NCBI GenBank assembly: GCA_019321725.1
Contig: CM033121.1
Span: 4,836,001 to 4,900,000 of the forward strand
Length of the DNA: 64,000 bases
Reading direction: 5' to 3'
Source of the DNA: Paulownia fortunei
Lineage: Eukaryota; Streptophyta; Magnoliopsida; Lamiales; Paulowniaceae
Shown here: positions 12,126 through 25,624 of the stretch, in pieces
Layout: the number at the start of each line of letters is the position of its first letter
Numbering within the stretch: the stretch's first letter is position 1
The notes under the pieces: generated by a model
Databases searched by the model: none
The model's input: the letters and a program-made list of their open reading frames with translations, nothing else
What the model was told of the DNA's origin: nothing
Position numbers and translations under genes: made by a program

Positions 12126-13800
12126 ATGAGCAGTTTATCCGAATAGATAAAGTTTGGGTCCAAAAACGAATTATAGATTTAATTATTTGGACCCCCTAGT
12201 TCGGAATGGGTCACTTATTTTAGTCTTAGCCCACCCATAACGTATTTATACACATTTATATATGTAGTACATGTGTATGGATATGCTAAAAGAAGTGTAT
12301 ATTACATATGCAAAATTAGTAAAGAAGTAACTAGCATACCTTCAATATAAGCATAGATAGAATATGTATGCAAAAATTATAATATTGGAAAATGAAGCAA
12401 ACATGTTCAGTGTACAAAAATAGATACTTTGGTAAAAACATTATTTTTGTCATAATTTAAAGGTTACAATATAATGTTAATTTTTGATAATAAAATGGGT
12501 CTAGCATTAGCAAATGTAACAAGTTTAACCGTCAAGTTTATATAATAAATAAAATTTTATAAAATAACAATCTCTGTATAATGAAATAAAATTTGATTGA
12601 TATTTATTGTCAATACTATTTTTTTAATTTAAAATAATATAATTGAAAAACTCACTGCTCGACTGAGCTACACAAAAATATGATTGTAACTTTACAACGA
12701 TGTATAAATGTATAGTGTCCCGAAAGAAAGCCCAACGCTAAGGCCCAAGTCCCTATAGCAGTTCTTGAAGCATTTGTAATTGAATGGGTCCAAAGTGGGT
12801 AAAAGTCGAATTCATATCATCAGATTTGAATAATTAATGCAATGTTATTTCTAGTCCCCAAAAATGAAACCAAAAGATACCCTCTTTCTTCAAATTATTT
12901 TAAAAAATCATAATTATGACTATACATAAGTATATATTTATCTTTCAATTATTACATATTTTTATACATATCTCAATCATTATATTTTATTTTTCAATTA
13001 TTAGATTAATATTATAATAATAATATATGATCATATGAAAACTTGATGTGAAACCATACAAAATCTTACATGGCATTTACAGTAGAAAATATCATCTTTG
13101 AAAATTAGACCAAATGTATTTTTCTGTGGAAATACTATACTTCAATAATTTCCAAAAAAAAAAAAAAACTAAAAATATTTTCATTTTCCACACATTTCCC
13201 TTATATAATCCCTAAAATACATTTTTTCAAAATAATTTTTAAATAAACTCCAAAATAACTTCAAACATAGCCCAAGTTTTCATTCAGTCATAGTCCATAA
13301 GCATTTGGAGTGTTATTCGGTCTAAAACGATGGGCAATCTATCCGAATAGAGCATTTGGGTCCATAAACGAATGATGGATTCAATTATTTGGACCCCTTG
13401 GTTCAGAGGGTCACTGATTTATGTCAAGCCCGCCTATATATACACATAATATATATGTATATATGTATGTATGTACGTAGTATATGTGTATCAGTGTTTA
13501 TATATCCTAAAAGAAGTGTATATTACATGTGCACATATATCATTAATTAAAATAAAAGATAGTAAATAATTAACTAGGCATACGTTCAAAATAAACATAA
13601 ATATAACATGTATTCTTTGAACTATAACATTGGAAAATGAAACATACAATTATTAAGTGTACAACAATAGATGCTTTGTAGCTTTGGTGAACAAATTATT
13701 ATTTTCATAGCTTAAAGGTTGTAATATAACCTTTAAAATTTTTATTTTTTATAATAAAATAAATCTAACAAAATTAACGAGTTTAACCATCAAATTTTGA

Positions 13801-15584
13801 TTCGAGGTTGATGGACTTGCATTTGGTTAAGGGTAAACTGGGGCGGGCTCATACGTCCTCAAAAGTTGGAATGGTGGGTTCAAGTTAATTAATAATTTAT
13901 TTATTTTTTTATAAAGAAATTTCGATGAATTGAGTATATTTAGTTTATTTTTCATCATTAGATTAAAAAGTGGAATAGTAGAAACACCATATAATCTAAT
14001 AGTCACTAGTGGAACGGGTACAAAACGCTCGATCCATTAAAGAATAATTATTTGTTAGTCATTTTACACTAAGTTTTATAATTTTTTGAGATTATTTGAT
14101 CACCAATGCTCCTTGTCCTCAATGGTTTATGTTTGTCTTGTCTTCAATGAGGTCATGGGTTCAAGCATTGGTGAGAAAGAAGAAGAATTGGAAAAAAAAG
14201 AGGTATTCTAAAATACCTCCCTTTTTTTGGGTCTAGAAAAGTGATTTTATTCAAAATGGAAACTAAACAAAAGAATTGATCTTTATAGTAAGTCCCTGGT
14301 ATTTTGAGTTTGATGTTTTTTTATACAAAAAATAAATTTATAGTTTCTAACTTTTCCTTCTCTTGATGGGTCACTTAAAAACAGATCATGTGAAAATTTC
14401 TAATTTTTCATTCACTGATTTCAAATTTGTAAAAAGTGAACTTCATTTTTATCTCGTGTAAGAATCTCTATGCGATAAAATAAAATTTTGTTTGACATTT
14501 ATTATTAGCACTATTTTTTTTATGTTTTATTTATATAAGACAACATAATTGATATAGAACTAATCATTTGACTTCGTCTCACCTAGTATGGAGCTTTGCA
14601 TCACACAGTGTATAAGAAAATAAAATAAAGTTTCACTTATAATAACAGCTATAACTTTGCTTTCACAAAATATTTTTATTTTCTCATAATAAAATTAAAT
14701 ATATATCACGTTTTTAAATATATTACTCTCCTATTATATCATAATTTTTAATACATTCTTTTAAAACACATATTCCAAAAACACTTCCCTAAAAACTTCC
14801 GAAACAAATATTAACGGTTAAATATTTTTGAGGTTAGTTTGAAAAAACCCCTTCAACTTTCAAATCAGTTATAGGATTGAAAAGAAAGTATTATAATGAA
14901 AAAGATTCGTAATTTCAAATTGTGAAGAAAATATTATATCTATATGAGAATATCAAAATACATATACAGTGAATAAATCATTTATAGGCTTAGCCTAAAC
15001 ACATAGTCCATTTTTATTTTTTATTAACTTGTTGATTTCGTAAACTTAACTTATGTAACCCATCTTCCTAACCCTTCGAACTTAACCAACTGAACCCCAT
15101 GGACTATGGGTATGACGCATCAAAATCCAAACAGTTCCTTAGTCAAATACCTTTTAACATAGAGTACTTACCAACTTTTCCAATTAAATTATCGAGACCT
15201 GTTTTTTAAATAAAAATAATAATTTAATATGCACGCACGAATCTTGTATGCTAAAATAACTCTTTAAGTCTTCTGGAACAAGAAAAAGGAACTGCCGTGC
15301 CCATATTTTCTAGGCATGGCGGCACGTAATGTGTTCTCATCCGCAAACCGCCAAAACATTTAACACAATTCATAAGTCGGTAATATTAATTTCCTCATTT
15401 ATTTATGATAATATGACCCTGATAGCAGTCCCTTTTTCATTCTCGTGAAGTTTCGATTCTGGCTTTTTTACTTCTAATTCAAGCAAGTTTTAGAACTTTC
15501 TTCTAGCCTAAGGTTTTATGTACCTTTTCATGCACACAAAAAGATCATCAAAATTGATATAGATACGACTTTTGATTCATATTG
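13801..15584. other. Gene-free interval upstream of the SRO gene
   Basis: AT-rich with no supported gene. At about 14100-14185 there is a segment with a GGGTTCAAGC motif that resembles a tRNA-type B box, preceded by a weak A-box-like stretch; this may be an eroded SINE. The last 300 bases should hold the promoter and leader of the SRO gene, but I see no clear TATA box. Confidence 0.4.
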
Positions 15585-17560
15585 ATGAGCATATCTGTTT
15601 CTGATATGGAGCGTGATGGCGGCGAAGACCAAGTTTCAATGACAGTGCACGATTACGAAACTACGAGATACGATTCCGGCGGCGAATCGTCGGGTGGTTC
15701 TGGTTCGGGGCAATTCAAAGAATTCGCCGGGAATGGAATGGTAAGGCTGGAGGAAGACGACGGGAATGATAGCGAGCATGGTGTGATCAAGAAAAGCTTT
15801 CTGGTGGGAATGGGACTCCTTGGCAAGGAAATTGAAGTGGTTGCCGTACACAAGAACTCGTATTCGAGTGTTTCAGGGCAGGCGAAGCTGGAAGCTTTCC
15901 GGATTTTCTGTCAGGCGGTGGCGGCGGAACGCGGCGGCGATGCTAATATCAAGTACGGGTGGTATGGCGGTTCTCGGGATGAAATTTGTGATATTATAAG
16001 TTATGGATTTGGCAGATGTGGGGATTTTGAGAAGGGTGTGTCTCATGGCATTGGAGTCTATTTGTCCCCAGCAAATGTTCCTGTTGATAGGTAACTGAAA
16101 TTTGTTCCTCTTTCGCTTTCTCTTTCCCATTCTCTGTCACTTTCTTTTTTTTTTTTTTCCCACAATTCTCTTTTGTACTTTATGTGATTAAATGAATCTT
16201 TTGATTTTATTTTTTATATTGGTTTAGATTGTTGCTTCAACAAACTTCTATATAAAATAGTAGGAAAATTCTTGGCAGGATTCAATCTCAAAATATCTAT
16301 TTGCAGATAATCTTTATTTAAAAAATCACATAACAACTATAAATTATTTGATCATTCTATTTGAACTGTATATGATAACAAATGCCATATATCTTTTGTC
16401 CATGAAAAATATTAATAAATTAGTAGTTTGTTTAGCTCATACAAGTCAAAAAATACATTCAATTTGAAGGGGTAGTAGTGTTTAGATTCTTGCACAGGCA
16501 TATTATTTCCTTACAATCTTCTTGATGTTTGGCAGTGCATTGAGGGCAAAGGAAGATGAAAATGGAGTAAGGCACATGTTGCTGTGTCGTGTAATCTTGG
16601 GAAACACGGAAACGGTCTGTGCTGGTTCGGAACAGTTCCAACCAAGTTCCACCCATTTCGACTCCGGAATTGACAATCCTCTGGCACCAAGAAAATACAT
16701 AATTTGGAGTGCTTACATGAATTCCCACATTTTTCCCAATTACATAATCAGTTTTACTGCCCCTTCTTTAAGAGGTAATCACTATATCTTCACAGTAATT
16801 GAAGCTTTTTCACATCCAAATCATACTGATGCATACTTTTTTCTTCTTTCCAGGTTCAGGGGAACCTGGGATTCTGCCAAGAAACCCAATTCACCAAGCA
16901 TGAAGTTCCCTATGCTATTGAATGTGCTGTCCAGGCTTCTGCATCCTTCAAAAATGGGCTTGGTTTTGAACTGTTACAATGATTTCCGGGTAAGCATTTT
17001 TGGGCCCTTTCTGGATACCATCGTTCTTGCTTTTTATGTACTTAATCGTTATGAAAATGGTTATTGAATTTGTATTTATTTGATGCTTGTTAACAGGAAC
17101 ATAAGATTTGTAGGTCTCAGCTGATTAGGAGATTGAGGAATTTAGTGGGAGACAAGATGTTAATTTCAGTAATAAAATTGTGCGGAGATGAGGTAAATTA
17201 CTGAACTTTGTCCGTTGTCCTGCTGCTGTTCATTTTTTGGGACTTGAATGGGTTGAATGTTTTAAGCTGTTTTTTCAGTTCTTCCATGTTAAGATTTGGG
17301 CTTCTAGATTCCTTTGGGACCAAGTTTCCTTTCTTTACTTTTACTTCAACAATATGAGGTGTTCTTGGTGGGCTATAAATAAATTCTTGGCCAAGTCCAA
17401 TCTATGTAACTTTGTTCATAAGCCGTCGATCTGGTCTGTGTACAGAACGATTTTAACAATAATATTGAGAATTAAAATATTTTTAGTAGATATGCCTTTG
17501 AAGTTGAATTGAATGATTGTATGTTGTGATTATTGTACTTCATTTTTCCAGAGTCTGTAA
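15585..17560 (+). CDS. SRO2/SRO3-like inactive PARP plus RST protein
   Basis: This is a plant SIMILAR TO RCD-ONE protein, a PARP-like fold without expected ADP-ribosyl transferase activity plus an RST domain that binds transcription factors; the family acts in stress and hormone responses. Exons seen: 15585-16090, 16536-16774, 16854-16989, 17097-17192 and 17552-17560 (Ser-Leu-stop). The PARP part (about residues 72-250) has KYGWYGGSRDEI where active PARPs have the His-Gly NAD motif, so the catalytic His is replaced by Tyr; GIGVYL keeps the later Tyr. The RST part runs from KKPNSPSMKFP to VGDKMLISVIK. An acidic, Gly/Ser-rich N-terminus precedes it. Oddity: PARP and RST lie in the same frame in genomic DNA, but removing the canonical intron 16775-16853 (79 bases) shifts frame. 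If it is retained, the protein is about 354 residues; if spliced, translation ends early. The preceding TTG at 15582 is not a start. Confidence 0.85.
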
Positions 17561-20529
17561 AGCTTGGCACCAATTCTTTGTTATATGTGTTGTGTCTTTT
17601 TTAGCTGCATTGGAGTTTCAGAACAAAGAGGAGGAATATTTGAGCAGTGGTCTGGGGATGAAAGGCACGAATTTTGTCTGTTTTGGGTTCTCTTGAAATC
17701 AGGTCAGGTCTCGGGGAATATCAGAATGAGTGCTGTTTTTGAGGCTTTTCTCAATCAATTATTTGAATGGTCATGTTTTCTGCACTGGCAAGAAAAATTG
17801 TAGAGTCGGCCAATTCAAAAAGTCTCCTGAATTTTGGGACCTGTTCCATGTACTGTTACTCAATTTCTAAATTTATGTGGTCGTGGAAACTTCGTTAAAA
17901 TGAAAATTCTGCGTCAACAAAAAATATAAATTATTCTAATCAATTAAATTAATTTTGCTCGTTTTTTACCTTTCAATATGTCATTTTACTATGTTGGAAA
18001 TTGAAAATTAGCCTCAATCAATTTTGAGTGTCGCGCGAATTTTGCAAGTATAATGTGATGTAGAACAAAAAATATTCTAATTATAGAACAGAAACTAAAG
18101 AACTTATCAAATGCTGAATTGAATTCATGGAAGAAGATGGAAAAAAGACGAGCCACAGTTTATACATACTTCAGTAATTTTGTTATCCCCGACATAAAAA
18201 AATCCCACCCTTCCCACAACAAACTTTCTAGAATGATTGAATTACTGGTTGTTTATTTTGGCTTTAAAAATTATTTTCATTATCGATTTATTCTCTCAAA
18301 ATATGTACAATATCTTCCCAATAAATCATATTTTGGATGCATTCTCATGATTTCTCCTAAATCTGAACATTTTCCTCAGTCAATCTTTCTGTTGTGGTTA
18401 AGATCAGCTAGTGGAAGTTATGTATATTGTACTAATTGGAATTTTGGTAAAATTGACCAAATAAGAAAAGAAAAAGAAAAAGAAAGAAATAGCCCATTAT
18501 ATTAGCTAATGGGCCCATACCAAATGGTGGACTGGCATATTAATTCCAGTCCACAAATATAATGATACACCAATAGCTTAGAAATAGTTCTAATAAGCCC
18601 AGTTATAACAAAGCCCTATTCTAACTTATCTTAAAGGAGTAAAATGAGATTTACAACCTAAAAATATATATATTTAGGTTATAAACTTCATCTAACTAAT
18701 TTTTTAAAGAGGACGTCATTTTTTCCCTAATTTATCATTGGAGTAAATACGATGATACAATTTATACACACTTGGGTCGGATCTCCGTATAGGTTACTCT
18801 TTCCAATTGACTCATTTACAGCGTGACAAGAAACACCCGAAGAGATAAATACAGACACGTTACGCTCATGTCATCAAAGTGATTCGTACCAAACTTGCTC
18901 GTATTTTTTCCCTCATGTCTAACCGCTATACCATGCTCACAGAACTACATACATTTCTAATATATAGAATGCTTTCAGAACAGTTTGATAAATGGCTTGC
19001 AAGTTAGGAAAAGATCTGAACTGACAGGGATAATCACCCACGTTCTTCTCCTAGCTCTCACAAGAAACTGATATGTAGTCCTTCCCTCCAAAATTGAGTA
19101 TTCTTTGGGTACGGTTGCCCCCATCAATTTTGGTTAATTTTTTTAATTGGATGTAATATTGGATAACTTAATTTTATTTTTTATTTTTCCAAAAATGTTG
19201 AAACCATGCTAAGATTTTACAATGTAATGAAAACATAACAAATGTTAAAATAATCACATCATTAAAGAAGATAATAATTTAATATTTAACAACTCTAATA
19301 TGCATGTACAATGTAAAATGAATATCTTGTCTAAAAGTTTAAAATGTTAAAAAAGACTACTTTTTGATAAAGTTTGCACGAGGAATTTTTTCTCATAAAT
19401 GGGTAGAAGTGAAGTTTAAACTCAAAATTTCTTATTTGGTCTAAAATGATTACATAATTTAAAAGTTTAAACTCTTATATAAGAGAATCATTATATTTAA
19501 CAATTCTAACAACAAATATTAATTATAGAAAGTTTTATAGTTGTTAAAATTATATATATCCATACAATAAAGCTCAAAATATTAGACAGATTGAATTTAT
19601 ATTATAGCTAATGAAGCATATTTAGTCATGTGCACACGTTTGAAATGCATGCACAAATTAAACTATCATCACGCACCCTTGTTTTTTCTGAGATTAGCTA
19701 GATTAAATGTATCAATCAAGAATTATCGTGTGAAAGTGCTCTAACTTGAGAATCCAAAAGTTCTATGAGTTTTATTCTCCACACACCTACGAAAAAGACA
19801 CGTGATTTGTATTTCGCATGCTATGTCTGGCTTGTAAATTTGTCTGTTTAGCATATATTTTCGATGACGACTTTTTAATGATCACTAAATTTTGTCCGAT
19901 TGTAACTTAATAATAATAATAATTCGAATATTGGACTATATAAACACACAGTTGAATACCTTGGAGAGGAATTCAACGTCTTTTTTGATTAATAATTAAA
20001 TAATAAAAATAAATAATAATGACATCGTCTAATTAGTGGATTAGTCATAAGACTAGATCAATAAATAATAAATATCTTGCTTAGCAAGAAGATTATGATC
20101 TCCACGCTATGGAAGACTTTAATATAAAATTGTTACATATTTTTAACTTATTAGACTATTGTGGAGCATTATTTTATTGGCTGCGGTGAAGAAGAAGAAT
20201 GTCTGTGATTTTCAGTAGAAATTTACGTAAGAAGTTTTGAACATTCCTATTAATAAATTATTTGTATTTGAAGACTTTGATGGAAGGAATAATTGACAAA
20301 ATCAGGAAAAAAGCAAAAACCCACTTCCCTAAGTTTTGCAATAAAAAGATATGAAAACGTGAAAGATTGACAAAAGTTTGTAGAACAACAACAAAAATAG
20401 AATGGACAAATGAAAAATTCATTGAACTAAGATGTAGTTTCAAAAAGGTGTATCCGAAGGCCATTTTGGAGTAAGGTTTAAAAACAAGAGAAGGATTGAA
20501 AGTGACATAATTTCAGAGCAAGAAACTTG
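17561..20529. other. Gene-free interval after the SRO gene
   Basis: The first 300 bases are likely 3' untranslated sequence of the SRO gene; several open frames there are unlike any protein. The rest is AT-rich intergenic DNA with one SINE-like segment at 18775-18945 listed separately. Nothing else is recognisable. Confidence 0.5.
18775..18945 (-). mobile_element. tRNA-derived SINE-like copy
   Basis: On the minus strand, TATAGCGGTTAGAC (18930-18917) resembles an RNA polymerase III A box, and GGTACGAATCA (18890-18880) resembles a B box (GGTTCGANTCC), about 26 bases further on. This order and spacing is what a tRNA-derived SINE head shows. The segment is also less AT-rich than its surroundings. 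The 3' end is uncertain and I saw no target duplication. Confidence 0.5.
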
Positions 20530-20910
20530 GGTTTTGTTAGGTTTTATTTTTAAAATTCTTTTTTTTTTCTCTACAAATAAAATATGTTTGTCAATTGTAT
20601 TATACGATAATATTATTTTTATTCTCTAAAAATTATCAAACATCCATTACAATATTCAAATAACAAAATAACAAAACAACATTGATAAGAAGACATATTT
20701 AATTAAAAATATTTTCTACTAACTATAACAAATAATATTAACAAAACATTTACATTGAATAATGTTCACCAAAATACATCATATTATTTCTTTATAATAA
20801 AACATTCAAATATATATATATATATACACACATTATTCAATCTCACTACCAAAATAAATTCTTTTAAAATAATTTTCACAAAACAATGAAAAATAGTGCC
20901 AAACAAAACC
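20530..20910. mobile_element. MITE-like element with GGTTTTGTT ends
   Basis: The left end GGTTTTGTTAGG and the reverse complement of the right end, GGTTTTGTTTGGCAC, are inverted copies. The 380-bp body is AT-rich and non-coding. A 3-base TTG is found on both sides, which is too short to prove a target duplication. Confidence 0.42.
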
Positions 20911-21820
20911 TTGATACCTAACCTCAAATTAACTCGCTAGTATTAACCATGTGAAACACGATTATTTTCAAATTTGGGTGAGTTAGGGAATCAATCCTGC
21001 GGTGGCTCCTCCTCGGTAACAAATTTTGCATGTTAAGTAAATAGAAAAACCAATGCAATTTTTTAATTCCTAAATTCTCCTTTTATTCAAGTGAAAAATA
21101 TCGATTTTGCCTTCAAAATTAAAAATTCTGACTAAATTTGAGGAAGTTTTTTTCACCATATAATATTTGTCGTCCTCGAATAATAGTGTTAACATATATA
21201 AAATAACAATAATAATAGAAAAAGAAAACAAAATAAAGCAACAATACAGCTAAAAATAAAGAAAAAGATTAAAAAAATCGATGAATGTAGGCGAGTCAAA
21301 GTCAATGCAAATGTAAGTTGACCAGGGAAATAACACGGAAAGAATTGAGGCAGCTCCAACCTAGAAGGCGACGAACAACAGTGAATTTATCGCCAGAAAC
21401 AATCCAACGCAGACAACATTGGATTTTCCTAAATATCTTAAGATTGTGTAGCATTAATTGAATCGCAGGTATTGTAGACCATGTCCAGTCCACCCTTGAC
21501 TTAAAGGAACATATCTACTTCATATTCTTCCAGGAGTATGAAATTAATATAGTCATAAATTGAAATTCAACTCCAGAACACAGGCTGTGTTTGAAAATCT
21601 TTGAATACAAGGCAAAATAAGGTGAGAAAGTAATTTGAACATGAACTAGAGATTACTATTTACTAGTGATTTTTTCAAAAAGCAAATTGTTTTTTGTTGA
21701 ATTGAAAATACTCAAAAATTTGAGTAACTTTTGGTCAGCCAAAAGGAGGATAAATATATATATATATTTATATAAGGATTGAAATGAGAGATCTAAAGAC
21801 CATTTTCTAAGCTTTTAATC

Positions 21821-22427
21821 TAGGGACGATAATGAAATGAGTTTGACAAAACTTAAAATCTACCAAAATTTTTAAGGATGTGGATTCAAAATTGTTCGGA
21901 TCTAAAATCTGATGAGATTGGAGCCGTAAAACTATTTTTAATAATTTTAAAAATATTAAATCATGCATGTTTTTAAAAATAATAAAATATAATTTTCTAA
22001 ATATAAAAAAATAATATTATTAACAAAGACCTAATTACTTACAAATTAATATGTGCATGCCTTTATTTTTAAAAATATAAAAATTTCAAAGGAATTTGTT
22101 ACTTTTATATGTATTTAAAGCATAAACTACTTATTAATTATATAATTATTTTAATTTATAAGAATATTATATCTATATTTCATAAGTGTGTACATAAGTA
22201 GTATGCACATACTTTGTCATATATATATATTTGTCATGTATATATAGATATACATCACATAAATTTGTATAAAATAAATAAAATAATATATGTAATATTT
22301 TAACTGGATAGATTCGAGCTTGAAAAATAAAATTGAAGATCCATCCGACCCATTCATAATTTTAAAACCGCTCAAAGCTTCAATTTGAGATGGATCCGAA
22401 TTTTATTTGAATATATTGTCATTCATG
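21821..22427. mobile_element. Diverged hAT-like MITE
   Basis: It starts TAGGGACGATAATGA. The reverse complement of the end reads CATGAATGACAATAT, a weak inverted match in the style of plant hAT miniature elements. Flanks TTTTAATC (21813-21820) and TTTCAATC (22428-22435) agree at 7 of 8 bases, consistent with an old 8-bp target duplication. The interior has GATCCATCCGACCC and GGATCCGAATTTTATT-type segments near its right end and no open frame. Confidence 0.5.
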
Positions 22428-25400
22428 TTTCAATCTTGTTTCACAAAAATATAATGATCAAGACAATATTTTTAAAATGGGACTGGATTGTTCGGTTTGA
22501 CCGATTCAATAGTAAATTATTGGTCAGTTCGATCTAACTGAAAATTAAAAATTCAATCAACATCGATCAAAAACTGTCAGACCGGTTAAATCGGTCAAAA
22601 AATTTGATTAGAACCTATTTTTTATTTTTTTTTTAAATCTTAAATTTTGTATTTAATTACGGCGTATGTAGTTAATTGAATATTTGACTTTATTATATGC
22701 ATTTTTAGTAAATTACTTATATTCTTTTTATATTATACATAATAATTAATTTATTATATTATTATTTTATATATTATAATAAAAAATATAATCAATTTCA
22801 TCAGACGATCCAATCAATTGAACTGCTGATTAATATTAAAATTAATTTAATCACTAATTTAATTATAAAAATATTAAATCAGAGTCGATTAACTCCAGAT
22901 GGGCCAAGTTACTAATTTCGAAACAATATTACTTAGAAGAACCTTGTCTAAAATTACAACTAGAGCCTGGAGGTCTACAAAAATTTGAGCTAAGACTAGA
23001 GCAACAAATAGTACAGTATAGGTTTTTCTTACTGAGGTCTAGGCCTTGGAACTTACGAACGAAAGCCAAATAATTTCTAATTTAGTTTATATAATTCCAA
23101 AATAAGTTAAGTTGTAGCACATAATTATCACACCATACCATATCGATGGTGACAATTCAAACTCGATGAAATTTTAACTAAGTAAATTTCTATAAATATG
23201 ATATACTATTTATGGGACACTTGAAAAATCTTTACGTACCTATTTAAGATCCAAATGCATTTGAACCATACAAGTCCCTAGTGGGGTACTTAATACCCCC
23301 ATAATTAAGACTTCAAAATTGAAACCACAAACTCATTTTGTCATTTAGGGCCCCACTAGATATTAATTCATGATTATGACTTGATATCTATTTATTGCAA
23401 TAATTATTAGTTCTATATATATTTCCACTTTGGGACACTTGCAGATATTAATGGGCTGCCTAACTCGAACGTTGCCGCCTTCCATCCTCAGCATTTCTGC
23501 GACTATAAATGTGTGCCTATTGCACCTGTCACTAGTCCCTACTCACTTCTCTTCTGCTCATTTATTGCAATTTGGCTCCTCTATAAATGTAAAATATCTT
23601 CCCACCAATAATTTTAATCCAATTTTTATGTGAAACTTGTAAAAAAAATAAAATTATATGTGTGGACTAATATTGTTAAATATTTTAATCGAATTCTTAA
23701 GTAATTGTTAAATATTTTTGGGAGTGTGAACATAGTTAAAAGCTGGATTGAGATGATTTGCTGTACAAAACAAATGCTGCACTCTAGTTCGACTTTATTA
23801 ATCTAAGAAATGATAAAACAGTACACACATATATGTATATGATATGGGTTACACCGTTACAGTATTTAATAACTATTTTGCTCCTAAAAACTCATCAATG
23901 ACTAAATAAAATCTGTATAAAAAGGCGTGGTCCCAAACATAATTAGGAACGGGCATTGTAGATCTTACTGTTATTTGTATTCGGAGACCTTCTAAATGAA
24001 GGCATTTGTTACGTTGAGAAAATCTCTACGTGTATGGGAAAAAAAATTCTCAACGTGTATGGAAAAATTATAAATGGTGTCCGGCATCAATCACATGTAT
24101 TAGTTAAAACTCATATTATATCGTATTGTATATATATATATATATACACACGAATAATTGAAAAATATTTTTGTTTCTCATACATATTTTAAACTGTTGA
24201 ATAATATTTCGTATTTTTAAAGTGAAACGTTTAATACACTTATTATATTATCCATACAATACTTGATGAATAATATTATATTTTAATAAATAAATAATTT
24301 ATGAATATACTATTTATTATTAATAGTTATCTTGAACTTATGTTAAATTAAATAATATTAAAATACTTACAAAATAATTTTGTATAATTTAAAAATAAAA
24401 ACAAACATAATTCATATAAAAATGATATCAAAATAAGTCGTATTTTTATTTTCAAACAATTCTTTTACATTTGAATTTTATCAATTCTTCTACAAATTCG
24501 AATATTAATCATTTTTATATTTTTGTCAATTTTTTACTATAACTTTTAATAAAAATTTATAATATACTCATGTGTATTAAATGTTGAATTTGTTCTATCC
24601 CGTATTAATTAACTGGATTAATAACAAAATAACTTTATGATATTTTATTCACTTCACTTATCAATTTTTAACAATCTATAAAGTTCGATCTAAATTAAAA
24701 TTCAAAAAATTTTAATTAGGACAACCCCAACCAGCGTGAGGTGTGCTCATTTTTAAATTTTTTTAAACTGAAATCATATTATCTCATGAACCAAACTTGA
24801 ACTCAAAAGGTAATTATTGCGACTCAAGTCAATATATATGTATAACTATATCCAAATACTTGAGTATCACTTAATATTCAATTAAAATTCATTTAAATTT
24901 GATTCCCTAATAACAAAAATTAAAATTTAAGTTCAATAGAGAAATATAACACAAATTACCTATTCATTTATATCCTTGTTTAAATGTAATGACAAGTCAT
25001 CAAAATCTTTATTTCGTTAAAATGACTTGGATTAGTATTAGTGTGGATCCCGCAAACGAAAAAGTTTACCCCTAACTTTCAGCTGATAAATTTGAAATTT
25101 ATACAAGAGTTGGCGATGAATAGTCATCGACATCTGGTAAAGGATAGCAATAAAATATGCAGTCAATATAAAGAAAGCTTTATAATCCTAGTAATTACCA
25201 CATAATTAATTAAACACACCGAAAGATCCTTAAGAAAGTATATTAGTAAGATTTGTCCCAGTTAGGAACAAAATATGAGAAGAAAATCAGAAATTCTTGA
25301 TGTTATGTACGTCATTGATGATGCAAATAATTATACATGAATTTATTACACTGGTGAGATGTCAACAGTTGAAAGTTGGATTGAATCCCATGATGCCAAC

Positions 25401-25624
25401 AGCCTAAATATGACTTCAGACATTTCCTCCCACTCCCGACCTTATCTCTTATCCAGATTTGTTTTTTTATTTCCTCTACTTCTTGTACAAGCAAAGGTTT
25501 ACATTATTCCTTTTTTTTTTTTTTTTTTTAAATATGATATAAACATAGAATTTTTTTGCAAGTATGGACTCAAATATTTGTAGGACAAATTTGAATGAAG
25601 ACCAACATTATGTTGACCTAAGTC

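Larger units (their letters stand above)
11368..13800. repeat. Diverged 1.2-kb direct tandem duplication
   Basis: Two units are recognisable in the same orientation: unit 1 about 11368-12540 and unit 2 about 12660-13800. Matching landmarks in order are: AAGAAAGCCCA(A/C) plus AGGCCCAAGT (11425-11450 and 12725-12750); TTTTCATTCAG (about 11725 and 13275); TATCCGAATAGA (about 12139 and 13343); ATTATTTGGACCCC (about 12183 and 13385); CTAAAAGAAGTGTATATTACAT (about 12286 and 13508, shown here as landmark only in part); and AACATTGGAAAATGAA-like plus GAGTTTAACC-like tails. The units have since taken different insertions, including the hAT MITE at 11778 in unit 1. No coding function is visible. Confidence 0.75.

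Noticed and set aside
16522..17067. Single long frame covering SRO exons 2 and 3
   Set aside because: Not a separate gene: it begins inside intron 1 and runs through a probable intron; its content is the PARP and RST part of the SRO gene. The open intron is reported as a finding.
18119..18505. 128-codon open frame after the SRO gene
   Set aside because: Composition follows the AT-rich background, there is no recognisable motif, and the end is a run of Glu/Lys codons from an A-rich stretch.
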